DNA of 64,000 nucleotides from Spirochaetota bacterium. GTDB taxonomy: Bacteria; Spirochaetota; UBA4802; JAFGJZ01. Numbering within the stretch: position 1 is the first letter of the stretch; every line of letters starts with the position of its first letter. The stretch spans positions 1 to 64,000 of the forward strand of contig JAQIBV010000008.1 of NCBI GenBank assembly GCA_027858855.1. Direction: 5' to 3'. Below, piece after piece: positions 53,645 through 63,143 of the stretch. A program made the position numbers and the translations under genes. The notes under the pieces are model-generated. The model saw only the letters and a program-made list of their open reading frames with translations. It had not been told where the DNA came from and searched no databases.

Positions 53645-54145
53645 CTAAAAATTAATTCGATAAACATGGTGCATCTGCCCGTGAAACATTGATTTCTTTT
53701 GCAGTGTTAATCCGTTTTTTTCGGCAACACGTATAGATTGTATGTTTTCTGGTAAAATAAGACTAATTACCGATGATATTTTCAACTTCTCTTTTGCAAA
53801 TTTCAAACAACCTTTTGCGGCTTCTGTACCGTACCCTTTGCCCCAAAAAAGATCATCGATTCTGTATCCAACTTCAATCTCATCTTTGCCATCAATACTT
53901 TGCACAAGCAATCCACAAATGCCAAGAAATTTTGAGTCATCTTTTCGGATTACAGCCCAAAAGGAGATGCCGTCGTTTTTTTGTCTTTTCTTGATTATCT
54001 CCAGGTACTCCCCGGATTCTTCCCTGTTTAAGGTCTTGGGAAAAAAAGTATGTACTTTTTCGTTTACCAAGAGATTCGCCAAATCTTCAAACCTGTCTTC
54101 TTTAAGTTCTTCGAGAACCAATCGTTCAGTTTCCAATATTTTCAT
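53645..54145 (-). CDS. GNAT N-acetyltransferase (RimJ/RimL-like)
   Basis: 166 residues. ILETERLVLEELKEDRFEDL at the start is typical of RimL-type acetyltransferases; the acetyl-CoA site is IEVGYRIDDLFWGKGYGTEA (Q/RxxGxG/A-like WGKGYGTEA) and the end ENIQSIRVAEKNGLTL is the usual N-x-x-S-x-x-V-x-E-K-x-G motif. It transfers acetyl to an amine of a small molecule or protein N-terminus; the target is unknown. Weak ribosome site. The gene looks complete. Confidence 0.9.
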   Translation of the reverse strand: MKILETERLVLEELKEDRFEDLANLLVNEKVHTFFPKTLNREESGEYLEIIKKRQKNDGISFWAVIRKDDSKFLGICGLLVQSIDGKDEIEVGYRIDDLFWGKGYGTEAAKGCLKFAKEKLKISSVISLILPENIQSIRVAEKNGLTLQKKSMFHGQMHHVYRINF

Positions 54146-54650
54146 TTTTTTTCAATTGTTATGGTGTTTATCTTAAAAGCAAAAGCGATTTTCTGTTTAA
54201 GGTGATTTATTTGCAATTGCTAATTTCAATTATTACCAAAAAAGATAGGATTGAAATCGAAAAAAAATTAAACGAACTTCCTTAACAGAATTAGTGTCAC
54301 TTGTAATTATAATCTTGTATTTTGTTGCCCAAAAGACCTATTTGTGATATTCTAATAATAGTGAACTTCGAAAAAATTTTGGTTTACGCTATTTGCAATC
54401 GTTTTGCTGTTTCAGGTCTGTATTCGTGCGATGATTACTTGTCAGATATCAAAGCAGCAGCATCGCAGAGTCAACCGGAGCTTGTAGATTCCATTTCTGG
54501 TGACACCTGCACATTCCAGACAACAAATATTGGGGATGTAGATAGTTCGCATGGTTCGCCCATTTTTACACCTGTTATTATGTGGAAGGCGCACCTACCA
54601 GTGTTTAAAAGGATGTAACCGGTTCATTTGAAGTTTTAAATTGACCGGCT
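54146..54650. other. Degenerate region, no intact gene
   Basis: 505 bases. An open stretch ending at TAA 54616-54618 includes SGDTCTFQTTNIGDVDSSHG and SPIFTPVIMWKAHLPVFKRM. It is protein-like in composition but has no start signal and no family that I recognise; it may be part of the same dead gene as the GH5 stub that follows. Confidence 0.35.
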
Positions 54651-54866
54651 ACCGGTGAGTTTGGCAGCATTATTGATTCATTTAAAAAAGACAGAGGCGG
54701 CTTATTATGGATTGAGAATATGCTTGATATCTGTCTTGAAAATAGGATTCACTATAACTATCATACATGGCACGAGACTGCGTTCGGAATTTTTACTAAT
54801 AGCCCAACATTGCCTCCGGCTGATCCAAACGAAGAGCTTATTGAGTTGTTTAAAAGCAAGCAGTGA
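54651..54866 (+). pseudogene. C-terminal stub of a GH5-type cellulase
   Basis: Frame from 54651 to TGA 54864-54866 (71 codons): TGEFGSIIDSFKKDRGGLLW, IENMLDICLENRIHYNYHTW, HETAFGIFTNSPTLPPADPN and EELIELFKSKQ. This is the usual end of GH5 endoglucanase-like domains (GxxWxxDMxxLCxxxxxHxNYHxxHExxFGIY). There is no start, no catalytic Glu block and no signal upstream, so the rest has been lost. Confidence 0.65.
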
Positions 54867-54977
54867 CTATTTGAATTGAGGCTAATAAAATGATCGATTG
54901 TTATTGAGGCCATCAAAGTAGTTTATTATAAAGTCTTGATGTTATAGCAAGCCTTTTGCTTTTAGTAGGGAGGAACC

Positions 54978-55862
54978 ATGCCTAAAAGAACGTGTCAAAG
55001 TGTAGTTAGGGGAAAGAATGCTGTCGATGGCGCGGGGGTGCATCTGCGACGAGTTTTGGGATATAATACGATAAAGGATTTTGATCCGTTTCTGATGCTG
55101 GATGGATTCGATTCGAATGACCCTGAAGACTATATTAAGGGCTTTCCTTGGCATCCTCACCGGGGTATTGAAACTGTGACCTATCTACTCGATGGAAAGA
55201 TCGAACATGGGGATTCGCTGGGTAATGAGGGCTCTATAAACGAGCTTCAATGCCAATGGATGACTGCCGGTTCCGGAATCATTCACCAGGAGATGCCGCA
55301 AGCATCAGAAAGGATGTTAGGTTGTCAGCTATGGGTCAACCTTCCCAAAAGCGACAAGATGACAGAACCGGCCTATCGGGACATAAAGAAAGAGGATGTT
55401 AAAGCTATTGCGGATCAGTCTGCACTGGTTAGGGTTCTCTCGGGCACCTACCAGGGGGTGTCCGGTGCCGTTAAAGGAGAGTATATTCCGGTACAGTATC
55501 TTGATATAGATCTGCAACCCGATAGTGTCTGGAGTTATAACGAGACACCAAATGATCATACTCTGTTTATCTATCTTATTGACGGAACGCTTGCAGCGGA
55601 TGATTCTCTGTGTGATTACCAGGAGAAAGGGTGTGCCATCTTGATGTCGGCATCATCGAATGATGATTCCGGTTATGATGAGGTTATTGTGAAGTCGCAA
55701 GACAAGGGAGCCCGCTTTTTTATTATTGCAGCTAAGCCATTAAAAGAGCCAGTAGCCTGGGGCGGGCCAATTGTCATGAACAGCAAAGAAGAGTTAGATC
55801 AGGCCTTTAAAGATCTGGATAACAATACATTTATAAAACACTCCCACCCTAAAAAATTATAA
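54978..55862 (+). CDS. Pirin-family protein
   Basis: 294 residues, double cupin. Metal ligands are in the first cupin: GFPWHPHRGIETVTYLLDGK with E in the following HGDSLGNEGSINELQCQWM and GSGIIHQEMP. The second half (VQYLDIDLQPDSVWSY, LIDGTLAADDSLCDYQEKGC) is the second cupin. Pirins act as quercetin dioxygenases, regulators or stress proteins; function here is open. GGAGG ribosome site 6 bases upstream. A terminator-type repeat closes the unit 24 bases after the stop. Confidence 0.93.
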   Translation: MPKRTCQSVVRGKNAVDGAGVHLRRVLGYNTIKDFDPFLMLDGFDSNDPEDYIKGFPWHPHRGIETVTYLLDGKIEHGDSLGNEGSINELQCQWMTAGSGIIHQEMPQASERMLGCQLWVNLPKSDKMTEPAYRDIKKEDVKAIADQSALVRVLSGTYQGVSGAVKGEYIPVQYLDIDLQPDSVWSYNETPNDHTLFIYLIDGTLAADDSLCDYQEKGCAILMSASSNDDSGYDEVIVKSQDKGARFFIIAAKPLKEPVAWGGPIVMNSKEELDQAFKDLDNNTFIKHSHPKKL

Positions 55863-55885
55863 GCTAAAATATTTGCGCTTATAAA

Positions 55886-55928
55886 GCAGACATTGAGCTG
55901 TCCTTAAAGATCAATGTCTGCGTTTTTT
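55886..55928 (+). terminator. Terminator of the pirin gene, part of repeat copy 1
   Basis: GCAGACATTGA (55886-55896) pairs exactly with TCAATGTCTGC (55911-55921) over a 14-base loop, and is followed by G and six T. The same layout recurs at 60593-60640. Confidence 0.8.
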
Positions 55929-56020
55929 CGAGCTTTACGAGAAAAATTATCCTATAAAGCTAAAAGAAATCGCTGTCCTCAAAGCGACATTTAGCGTTTT
56001 TTCGAGCCTCGCGAGAAAGG
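55886..56020. repeat. Structured repeat family, copies 1 and 2
   Basis: Copy 1 spans 55886-55953 and copy 2 spans about 55968-56020. Shared parts, in order: a stem with TCCTTAAAG (copy 2 TCCTCAAAG) in its loop, GCGTTTTTTCGAGC, a short spacer, and CGAGAAA. The last part can fold as TTTC-GA-GC / GC-GA-GAAA, with two facing GA/GA mismatches. The rest of 55863-56227 has no gene. Confidence 0.75.
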
Positions 56021-56227
56021 TTCGAGTAATTAATAGAAGTTTTCAATAGACTGAATTTTTACAAATGCTTGGCATTGACGAATAAGTCTCAGAAGATTTT
56101 TATTGGATTAAGGTCTTGCAAAAATTTCCATAATAATTATCACGGAATAGTCGCTTCTCGGGTATAAATGCATTGTCGTTGTATTGTAAAAATTATGGAA
56201 TTACTCTAAAAAAGGTTAGGTGTATCA

Positions 56228-56821
56228 ATGAAATTATTACTGAACGAGAACAACTATGGAAGAAGATATCGTATGTTTCTATATCAATTTCCATTGCTAT
56301 TAATTGTAGTTTCAATCCTCATTGCATTCGGGTATCACAGTCTGGGTGTTGTTCATGCAAACGGCGATCTGACTACAATTCTCGGTGCTGACTTGCTTAC
56401 GACATCTTTTTTTCAGGGTTCCATAACAGCTGTGATTCTCTATTTCGGTAAGAGTAGAGCTATGGAAAGAATCTTCAAACAAAATCCTTCCGATTTTTCA
56501 GAAGAAGAGGTTCTGGGGTTTATGCCATGTGTATATGGTGTCTGGCCCTATCAATATCATGGCGGCTTTTTGACAGTCGAAGGTACTGCTTTAAGATTGT
56601 ATCTTAAAAAAGTTGGTGGTTTTGTAATGGCTCATGAATGGAAGAACTGTTCCATGGTAAAATTTGAGGCAGTCAGGGAGCCAATGAATCCTTTTCTTCC
56701 TTTGATCTTTAATATCACAAAAAGTATTAGGATTTCGGATGGTCAAAAATCAAAAAAAATACTGTTTTCAGAACCGGAAGAGACGGTTATAGAGTTAAAT
56801 CGTTTTGTGAAGAGCATTTAA
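56228..56821 (+). CDS. Membrane protein with two N-terminal spans, unknown function
   Basis: 197 residues. Two membrane helices (FPLLLIVVSILIAFGYHSLG and LLTTSFFQGSITAVILYFGK) are followed by a soluble domain (100-197) with strand-like segments YHGGFLTVEGTALRLYLKKV and ITKSIRISDGQKSKKILFSE, consistent with a PH/GRAM-like fold. No family assigned. AGG-type ribosome site (TTAGG). It stands alone between the repeat copies and the DinB gene. Confidence 0.62.
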   Translation: MKLLLNENNYGRRYRMFLYQFPLLLIVVSILIAFGYHSLGVVHANGDLTTILGADLLTTSFFQGSITAVILYFGKSRAMERIFKQNPSDFSEEEVLGFMPCVYGVWPYQYHGGFLTVEGTALRLYLKKVGGFVMAHEWKNCSMVKFEAVREPMNPFLPLIFNITKSIRISDGQKSKKILFSEPEETVIELNRFVKSI

Positions 56822-56948
56822 AGAGTATTTAGAAGAGTAGAATAGGTACTAAAACGATGATACTCTCCGAAATTTAGAAATTTTTTCAAAATTCTCTTCT
56901 ATCGGTTCATAATTATAGGGATCTGTCTATTGATCAATATAGTTGCAG

Positions 56949-57473
56949 TTAAATATGGAACCCTGAATATTCAGGAGTGAAGGGGGCAGACCATTTGTTC
57001 AAGATATCCCAGTTTAGTAATGACATTTGCCTGATGTGAAATAGGTCATGACCAATCCATGATGCGATGAGATCACCTGCATGCATCTCAATATTTTTTA
57101 ATCCATTACCTAAGTGCATCGAATAAAGGTCTGGATTCTTCAAATCTTTCAATAAGTTAATTGATGCGGTTCTCTCTTTTTCAAAATTTTGAAGAGAAGC
57201 TTTCACATCTCTTTCATTATATTTTCGTGATGTTATCCATTCCATTTCATTAAATGAGGGCCAATCTTTGCTGGGTTCAAATAAAATAAGATTAAAATTA
57301 TATCGAAAGTCCTCAGTTTCTATGTCAGTAAGATGATTCAAAACTTCAAGCAAAGACCATCTGTCTTTTTTCGGTTTCCAGGCAGCTTGTTCCTGGCTTA
57401 CATTTTTTAACAGATTTTTGACTATGTTTTTATTTGCCTCTAATTGTAGAATACTCATTTGAAGTTCAATCAT
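56949..57473 (-). CDS. DinB-family protein
   Basis: 174 residues from ATG 57473, with AGGA upstream. Four-helix bundle metalloprotein family: WKPKKDRWSLLEVLNHLTDI carries the first His, and HAGDLIASWIGHDLFHIRQM the last two, the usual three-His metal site (H-x47-H-x3-H style). DinB/YfiT proteins act in thiol or glutathione-like transfer reactions or stress response; this one is not further assignable. An in-frame extension of 31 codons upstream lacks a ribosome site. Confidence 0.88.
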   Translation of the reverse strand: MIELQMSILQLEANKNIVKNLLKNVSQEQAAWKPKKDRWSLLEVLNHLTDIETEDFRYNFNLILFEPSKDWPSFNEMEWITSRKYNERDVKASLQNFEKERTASINLLKDLKNPDLYSMHLGNGLKNIEMHAGDLIASWIGHDLFHIRQMSLLNWDILNKWSAPFTPEYSGFHI

Positions 57474-58275
57474 TTTCTGTCCTTTGTTTAAGCGTTTTGT
57501 ATATTGCGTTCTCGCTATCAGATGTCTTTCCTTTTGTTCGTCGGTCTGCTCATCCTGTGAAAACATCCCATCCCATCTTGATTTAGATCATATTTTTTTA
57601 AATCTTTTTCATATTTATAATCATCTCGCAAGAGAATATTATCAAATTAGCAAATTCTACTAATGTTCCGGCAAGATTCTGATATAATTAGAACCTACGC
57701 AACAAAATATTTTAACCTTACCGCGAAATCAGGATATTATGTCGCATCAAACCGCAAAAAACCTCAGGAAGTCTATAAAAAACGTCACCGTCCCCAATAA
57801 GGCTCCATAAGGCTCCAAGTTTATAAAGAAATATTCGATGCTGATGGTTATTTGATCTCATCTGAAGGTGAGGGCGGTAATTTCTATTATGACACTTATT
57901 GCGATTATGACTATTCCGCGTCTATTAACGCATTAATACAGGTGACAGATGCTACTCTTGCCTTGAAATAAATTAAAACTCCTCTATAAATATATTTGTA
58001 GAAACTCTAAATTGTTGCATCACCACCTTGTCAGAGCTGATGATTAGCTTAAGTTTCTATCTGTTTTAATAAAACTTTTGTAACTTCCTGAAGTGATTTG
58101 AAAAAGATGTAAAATGTTTTGTAGTGAAGTCTCCCTTGTTCGCAAAACAGTCCTCTATTTCTGGACATCGACCGGGAATGTGGTATTATATAATATGTAG
58201 AACTATTTCTTGACAGAAATTGATATTTCAAAAGATGCTTCGATAAGAATTACTGTTTTAGATAGTGGGTGTTAT
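57474..58275. other. Long region with gene debris, no intact gene
   Basis: 802 bases between the DinB and chemoreceptor genes. A frame 57822-57971 reads YKEIFDADGYLISSEGEGGN and FYYDTYCDYDYSASINALIQ, like the end of a secreted protein; in front of it the ten bases TAAGGCTCCA occur twice in tandem (57798-57817), introducing stops. A TATAAT at 58189-58194 could be the -10 of the chemoreceptor promoter, but TGGACA lies 21 bases before it, which is too far. Confidence 0.4.
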
Positions 58276-60381
58276 ATGAAAAAAATGAAGTCTATAAAAT
58301 CGCGTTACATTTCAATTGCGTACATTGTTACAGCACTTCTTATATGTGTATCTGTAGTTAGTGCGGGTTCCGTTGGTTTTATAATATCCAACTATCTTTT
58401 ACAGAACATAACAGACAATGCTGTCAATGGTGCAAAAACTGTTATTGAAAAGATAGAGCAGAACCATACTACTCAGGTTTCCATGATAACAACTCTTGGT
58501 TCTTCAATTGCACGCATGGTCGAAGTCGAACATAAAAAACCTGCCCCTTCGGAAAACAGTGCTGATTATTATCAGAATGTTCTTGAGAAGTATGAAAAGG
58601 AATTTCAGATTTATCTTGAGAATTCGCCTGGGTTTATTCACAGCATCTATTTATACTACGATGTTGAATATACTAATTATACCCATAATCTGAAACTGTT
58701 TCGCCGTGATGATGAGATAGTAGTACAGTATAATGAAAGCAGGGCGAATTATGATGCAATATCCGGAGCAGAGGGAAGTCGTAACTGGTATCACACTGTT
58801 AAGATGGAAACTCATGGACCTACCTGGATTACCGGTTCATATGACAGGCAGGAGAATCTTATATCCCCCTTTCTTGTTCCTGTGTACGATGGAGATGAGC
58901 TTGTCTGTATTGTAGGGATTGACCTGAATTTGAATGCTTTTACAAAGATGGTCGGTGAGCAGACCCTGTTTGAAACTGGATATGTCTTTCTTCTTGATAA
59001 TGAGGGAGTTGTTGTAATACACAAACAGGCTCCCATGCTGGATACGCTTGGCGCAACAGTGCATGCCGCCGAAGGTAATCTTGATGAGATAATTGCCAAT
59101 AATGATAGTGGCGAGGTAATTAATGTAGCCTCGAGTGTTAAGGGGGAGTATTTCCTTTTTAAACGCCTTAGCAACGGCTGGACTGTCGGCGGTACCTATT
59201 ATATGAACGAGGTCACCTCAAGTTATGATACTGTTAAGATCTTTATTCTGGTTGTAATAGCCTCTGTTATTGGGCTTATCTTTCTGCTTTCAATATTTCT
59301 GCAGCGTCTGATTAAGAAAAAAATGGATATGGTTCTCGATGTCCTTGACTCTGTAAAAAGAGGTGATTTCACCAAGCGGGTGGACATTAAAACCAATAAC
59401 GAGATTGGTATACTCAGTGAAGGTATTAACCGTATGATCGAAGAGATTAGGGTTCTTGTTTCCAACGTTAGTACAGTAAGTAACTATGTTGCTGAAACGT
59501 CCGAAAGTCTTGGAGAATCCATGAATCAGACAGATGAAGTTTTTAAACGGATTCAGGGTTCTGTTCAAAAAATTAATGACGATATTATGGCTCAGGCAAC
59601 ATCAACGGAAGAGATTTCGGCTTCCATGGATAACTTTCGCATCAGTTTTCGTCATCTGAATACAATTAGCAATGCTGTTGCGTCAGAGGCTGATGATGCT
59701 GTTAAGAAAAATGATCAGTGGATGCAAAATATTCAAGTTCTTGGCGAGACCTCTCAAAAGCGGATATCCTCAACCGAGGATGTTGAAACTTCCATCAATC
59801 AGCTTGGGCAACGTGCCCGTGAAATTAATGCTATAGTCGGTATCATTTCTGATATTGTTGAACAGACAAATCTTCTTGCCTTAAATGCCAGCATTGAGGC
59901 CGCCCGTGCCGGAGAGACTGGAAAGGGCTTTGCCGTTGTAGCCGAAGAGGTTAGATCTCTTGCCGAGCAGTCACAAAAAGAGGCTTCAAATATTCAGCAG
60001 ATTGTGAATAATATTAATGACGAGACAACAAATACTGCGACTTATTTAAGCTATCTTCGAGAAAACACACGAAAAGAGAAAGAAGCTTTAATAAATGCCG
60101 ATCTGATTTTTAAAGAGATTTATAGTTCTTTTGATCTTATTACACAGAAAATTCAGGATCTTAATGCAAAAATAGATGATATGAATCGAATACAAGAGAA
60201 CGTTTCCCGAGGGGTTTCGGGAATATCCGATTCTGCTGATCAGAATGCATTATCGGTTGAAAGTATTTCAGCTTCGGTAAATGACGAGGGTGAAATAATA
60301 AAGCAGATATCCGATAATGCCAGCGAACTGAAAAAACTATCGGTCGAGCTTCGTGATGTTATAGGTCGATTTGTTATGTAG
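58276..60381 (+). CDS. Methyl-accepting chemotaxis protein with dCache sensor
   Basis: 701 residues from ATG 58276. TM1 at about 10-40, double Cache sensor at 45-325 ([55 protein letters not shown]), TM2 ([20 protein letters not shown]), HAMP ([20 protein letters not shown] region) and a signalling domain with the hairpin tip [30 protein letters not shown]. It reports an external ligand, likely a small organic or amino acid as in other dCache receptors, to CheA/CheW. An in-frame extension to TTG 58210 lacks a ribosome site. There is no pentapeptide tether for CheR at the end. Confidence 0.95.
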   Translation: MKKMKSIKSRYISIAYIVTALLICVSVVSAGSVGFIISNYLLQNITDNAVNGAKTVIEKIEQNHTTQVSMITTLGSSIARMVEVEHKKPAPSENSADYYQNVLEKYEKEFQIYLENSPGFIHSIYLYYDVEYTNYTHNLKLFRRDDEIVVQYNESRANYDAISGAEGSRNWYHTVKMETHGPTWITGSYDRQENLISPFLVPVYDGDELVCIVGIDLNLNAFTKMVGEQTLFETGYVFLLDNEGVVVIHKQAPMLDTLGATVHAAEGNLDEIIANNDSGEVINVASSVKGEYFLFKRLSNGWTVGGTYYMNEVTSSYDTVKIFILVVIASVIGLIFLLSIFLQRLIKKKMDMVLDVLDSVKRGDFTKRVDIKTNNEIGILSEGINRMIEEIRVLVSNVSTVSNYVAETSESLGESMNQTDEVFKRIQGSVQKINDDIMAQATSTEEISASMDNFRISFRHLNTISNAVASEADDAVKKNDQWMQNIQVLGETSQKRISSTEDVETSINQLGQRAREINAIVGIISDIVEQTNLLALNASIEAARAGETGKGFAVVAEEVRSLAEQSQKEASNIQQIVNNINDETTNTATYLSYLRENTRKEKEALINADLIFKEIYSSFDLITQKIQDLNAKIDDMNRIQENVSRGVSGISDSADQNALSVESISASVNDEGEIIKQISDNASELKKLSVELRDVIGRFVM

Positions 60382-60441
60382 GTGCTGATTTCTTACTATA
60401 GATTTTTCTTTCATTGAGACCTCATCCCAGGCTTTCGCCGC

Positions 60442-60464
60442 CCCTTCTCCTCAAAGGAGAAGGG
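60442..60464. repeat. GC-rich hairpin of the CCCTTCTCC/GGAGAAGGG type
   Basis: CCCTTCTCC, TCAAA, GGAGAAGGG: a perfect 9-bp stem preceded by CTCATCCCAGG. Such hairpins with this flank occur as dispersed repeats in many bacterial genomes. No T-run on the plus strand. Confidence 0.6.
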
Positions 60465-60522
60465 TGCTCAAATCTTATTTGAAACCTTACCCGGGCTCTG
60501 TTGCGTTTTTCTCCAATTTAAC

Positions 60523-60556
60523 CCGACCAACCGGCCACCTGCTGGTCGGTTTTTTG
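60523..60556 (+). terminator. Intrinsic terminator after the chemoreceptor gene
   Basis: CCGACCA (60523-60529) pairs with TGGTCGG (60543-60549); seven T follow. The 13-base loop contains CCGGCCACC. It lies 142 bases behind the chemoreceptor stop. Confidence 0.75.
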
Positions 60557-60592
60557 TGCTTTTCGAGCGTTAATGAAAAAAATTATCAATAA

Positions 60593-60666
60593 GCAGAAAC
60601 ATTTGCGCTATCCTTAAAGCGAAAGATTTCTGCGTTTTTTCGAGCCCTGCGAGAAAAATTATCCTT
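60593..60666. repeat. Structured repeat family, copy 3
   Basis: GCAGAAA (60593-60599) pairs with TTTCTGC (60627-60633); TCCTTAAAG in the loop, then G, six T, CGAGC, CCT, GCGAGAAAAATTATCC. It agrees with copy 1 in all shared segments although the stem sequence differs, so the pairing is kept by compensating change. A broken copy lies just before (about 60557-60590). No gene is seen in 60382-60742. Confidence 0.75.
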
Positions 60667-60742
60667 ATACAGGCACTTAAAACTGGGTGATCATCTGAAG
60701 CATTATAGTTTTTCGAGGTTTACGGATGTAAACTGCTGTCGC

Positions 60743-61186
60743 TTACAGCCAAAAAGATAATACAGCGAGAGTTGTCCCTAGTGCAATTCCAGCAGCGACT
60801 TCGGGAATCGAGTGCCCCAGGCTTGTTTTAAGTTTCAGTGGTAGCGAATCCCATTTTTCACTGATTTTACTCGTAATCTCGTTTATTTGATGGGCATTGT
60901 TACCGGCTGCACGACGTAGTGTTGCAGCATCATAGATGACAATTGAGCTGAAAACACATGAAATTGCAAAGGATACACTGCCCCAACCTGTAGTAATTCC
61001 AATAGTTGTTGAAAGAGCTGAAACAGTTGCCGAGTGTGAAGATGGCATTCCGCCGGTACCGAAGAATTCATGAATCTCTTTTTTTTGCCCTTCGCATAAA
61101 GAGAATAAGAATTTTATCAACTGGCTAAGCAAAAACGCTACCGTCGCGTTTAAAAGAGGTTTATTTCCTATTAATTCAAAAAACAT
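60743..61186 (-). CDS. Divergent PAP2-family (DUF212) membrane protein
   Basis: 147 residues, about four membrane helices. The family marks are GTGGMPSSHSATVSALSTTI (the phosphatase-like PSSH motif), YDAATLRRAAGNNAHQIN and the end LGHSIPEVAAGIALGTTLAV with the second His motif. These proteins resemble acid phosphatase/PAP2 enzymes, but their substrate is not established. GGAG ribosome site. Single gene on the minus strand. Confidence 0.92.
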   Translation of the reverse strand: MFFELIGNKPLLNATVAFLLSQLIKFLFSLCEGQKKEIHEFFGTGGMPSSHSATVSALSTTIGITTGWGSVSFAISCVFSSIVIYDAATLRRAAGNNAHQINEITSKISEKWDSLPLKLKTSLGHSIPEVAAGIALGTTLAVLSFWL

Positions 61187-61322
61187 GTCGTTTAATTCTC
61201 CAGGGCGATAATTATTTTGGGAAATTATCGCGGAACTCTACATTCAATTATAGTGCTTCTAATAAAGGTGGTGGTTTATATATTTTTCGTCATACCGCAA
61301 AGTAAACATCATGACTCTGTTA

Positions 61323-62276
61323 TCAGAGTGATTTCTGTTTAAGTTCATCAATTATATCATTTGCTTCAGAAACAGACGACAACTGTTCTTCGTCATTTTT
61401 TGCTTTTTTAACAAAGGTTGTTAGCCGTTTCAGCGATAACTCTTTCTTGTTAAGAGAGTAATAAACCTTGCCAGCAAAAAAGTAATTTTCTTTTATGTCG
61501 GGATATTTTGCAATAGAATTTTCAAAGAGTACCAGGGCTTTTTCAGCATCTCCCCTGTTTAGCAGATTCAAAGCAAGACTTTGAACTAATTCTGGTCGCT
61601 CGCCATAGTATTCAATTGCTGTTTCAAGAAGCGGGATAAGCTTCTTTTCCAGATTCAATTCGGTGTAAACAGTAATCAGTGATTCTATACTTGCTTTATG
61701 TGCCGGATGTATCAAAAGGGCTTTTTCAAAATAGTCGATGGCTTTTTTTGAGTTTTTTTCAGAAACCGCTCTTCCAGTATTATGCAGCAGTTCAACATTA
61801 TATGGAAATTTCGCTAAAAGAGTCTCAAAAATTATCATAGCATCGTTGTTTTTATTTTTATCGAGCAGATTTACACCTCGTTCAAATTCAGCCTCTACAG
61901 TTTCGTCACTAAAGTAACCAGTTATTGAGTCAATTTCAGAAATTAATCTCTCTTTTTCTGCAAGAGTCGAACGTTTTAGAGCCTTTTCAAACTGTTTTCC
62001 AGCCTTCAGTGGTTTATTTCTATGGCTGAGCATCATTCCCTGCATGTAATAGGCCATCGGAAGCCCGGGAGAGAGTGATGCTGCGCGTTCTATTAGTTTT
62101 TCCGCCTCATCATAGTCGGAATTTTGAAATGCGCGTGTAGCCCTATCTAAAGTATTGTAATAGATTTCAGACTCTTTTCCTGAGCTTACGCCCTTACTTG
62201 GCTGCGGGTCGTCTTTAGAGCAGGCGGTTAAAGCTATAATAGCTGTTAAGGCGAATAGCAGAGTTTTTAATTTCAT
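61323..62276 (-). CDS. TPR-repeat lipoprotein
   Basis: 317 residues from ATG 62276. Lipoprotein signal LLFALTAIIALTACSKDD (Cys at about 19). Several TPR units: TRAFQNSDYDEAEKLIERAA, GMMLSHRNKPLKAGKQFEKA, AVSEKNSKKAIDYFEKALLI and SLALNLLNRGDAEKALVLFE. TPR lipoproteins act as scaffolds in outer-membrane assembly or pilus systems; none of these is encoded nearby. No strong ribosome site. The gene is divergent from the XRE-cupin regulator. Confidence 0.85.
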   Translation of the reverse strand: MKLKTLLFALTAIIALTACSKDDPQPSKGVSSGKESEIYYNTLDRATRAFQNSDYDEAEKLIERAASLSPGLPMAYYMQGMMLSHRNKPLKAGKQFEKALKRSTLAEKERLISEIDSITGYFSDETVEAEFERGVNLLDKNKNNDAMIIFETLLAKFPYNVELLHNTGRAVSEKNSKKAIDYFEKALLIHPAHKASIESLITVYTELNLEKKLIPLLETAIEYYGERPELVQSLALNLLNRGDAEKALVLFENSIAKYPDIKENYFFAGKVYYSLNKKELSLKRLTTFVKKAKNDEEQLSSVSEANDIIDELKQKSL

Positions 62277-62406
62277 CAGTACATCCAAGAATATGATTGT
62301 TTTAAGGCTCTATATCATTAAAGTAAATTCATAGAGCCAACAGCTAATAAATCAACCAATAAAATACGAATGGTAATACTTTTCGAAGCGTTCTCATCTT
62401 TTTTTC

Positions 62407-62435
62407 TTGACAGTTAATGCCGATGTTTATATATA
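62407..62435 (+). promoter_or_regulatory. Promoter of the XRE-cupin gene
   Basis: TTGACA at 62407-62412, perfect -35, with TATATA at 62430-62435 after 17 bases (or TATACT at 62432-62437 after 19). Transcription would begin about 62442, leaving a 25-base leader. Confidence 0.65.
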
Positions 62436-62467
62436 CTGAAGTATCTTAAATATATATAAAGTGTGTT

Positions 62468-63025
62468 ATGAAATACAAATTCGGTGAAAAAATCCGTGCT
62501 ATACGCGAAAAGAAAAAGATTACAATGAGAGAGGTTGCCGAAAAGGCCTCTGTCAGTGAAAGTCTGATGTCTCAAATTGAACGTAATAAGATTTCGCCGG
62601 CTATTGATACTCTATTGCGTATTGCAGATGTTCTTGATATCGATCTGGAATATCTCTTCATCGATTATAAGAAGAATCGGTGTGTTAACATTGTTCGTTC
62701 GCAGCAACGCGATGTGTATAAGGTCAAGGATGTTTTATACGAACAGTTGTGCCGTACACCGGGTAAAACCGAGTATGGTATTGAGGCCTACATGATGCAA
62801 ATTGAAGTGGGTGGAGAGAGTAAGAGTGAGGAGTATGGTCATCCCGGTAAAGAGCTGGGTGTGATTATTGAAGGGCAGGGTGTTTTTAAAATTGGTAGCG
62901 AATCATATGTAATTGAAGAGGGTGATAGTATCTCTTTTGATTCGGATATTCCTCACAGACTTATAAATGACGGTAAAAAACCACTGAAGGCATTTTGGGT
63001 TATAACTCCGCCACGAATGTTTTAG
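62468..63025 (+). CDS. XRE-family regulator with cupin domain
   Basis: 185 residues. Helix-turn-helix at 5-60 (KIRAIREKKKITMREVAEKA, SVSESLMSQIERNKISPAID) and a cupin at 105-180 (GHPGKELGVIIEGQGVFKIG, YVIEEGDSISFDSDIPHRLI). Such regulators (PuuR/SutR-like) bind a small molecule in the cupin and control nearby catabolic genes. The dehydratase gene 118 bases downstream is the likely target. Leader short, weak ribosome site, strong promoter (separate entry). Confidence 0.92.
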   Translation: MKYKFGEKIRAIREKKKITMREVAEKASVSESLMSQIERNKISPAIDTLLRIADVLDIDLEYLFIDYKKNRCVNIVRSQQRDVYKVKDVLYEQLCRTPGKTEYGIEAYMMQIEVGGESKSEEYGHPGKELGVIIEGQGVFKIGSESYVIEEGDSISFDSDIPHRLINDGKKPLKAFWVITPPRMF

Positions 63026-63143
63026 AAGTTACTATAAAGGGGCTAGTTAAGACCATTAAATAATAATAACAAGGCGCTTATAAAATACGAGCTTTGGAAT
63101 TACAGTTTTAAAATGAACCAACATTTTTGTTAAGGAGGCAGCT

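Noticed and set aside
54655-54879. Plus-strand frame of 74 codons
   Set aside because: The GH5-type similarity is in a different frame (54651-54866).
56014-56034. GGTTCGAG stretch resembling a tRNA T-loop
   Set aside because: No acceptor or anticodon stem around it; it is part of repeat copy 2.
58150-58275. Sigma-28 style promoter for the chemoreceptor (TTCGATAA)
   Set aside because: No -35 element at the required 11-base spacing.
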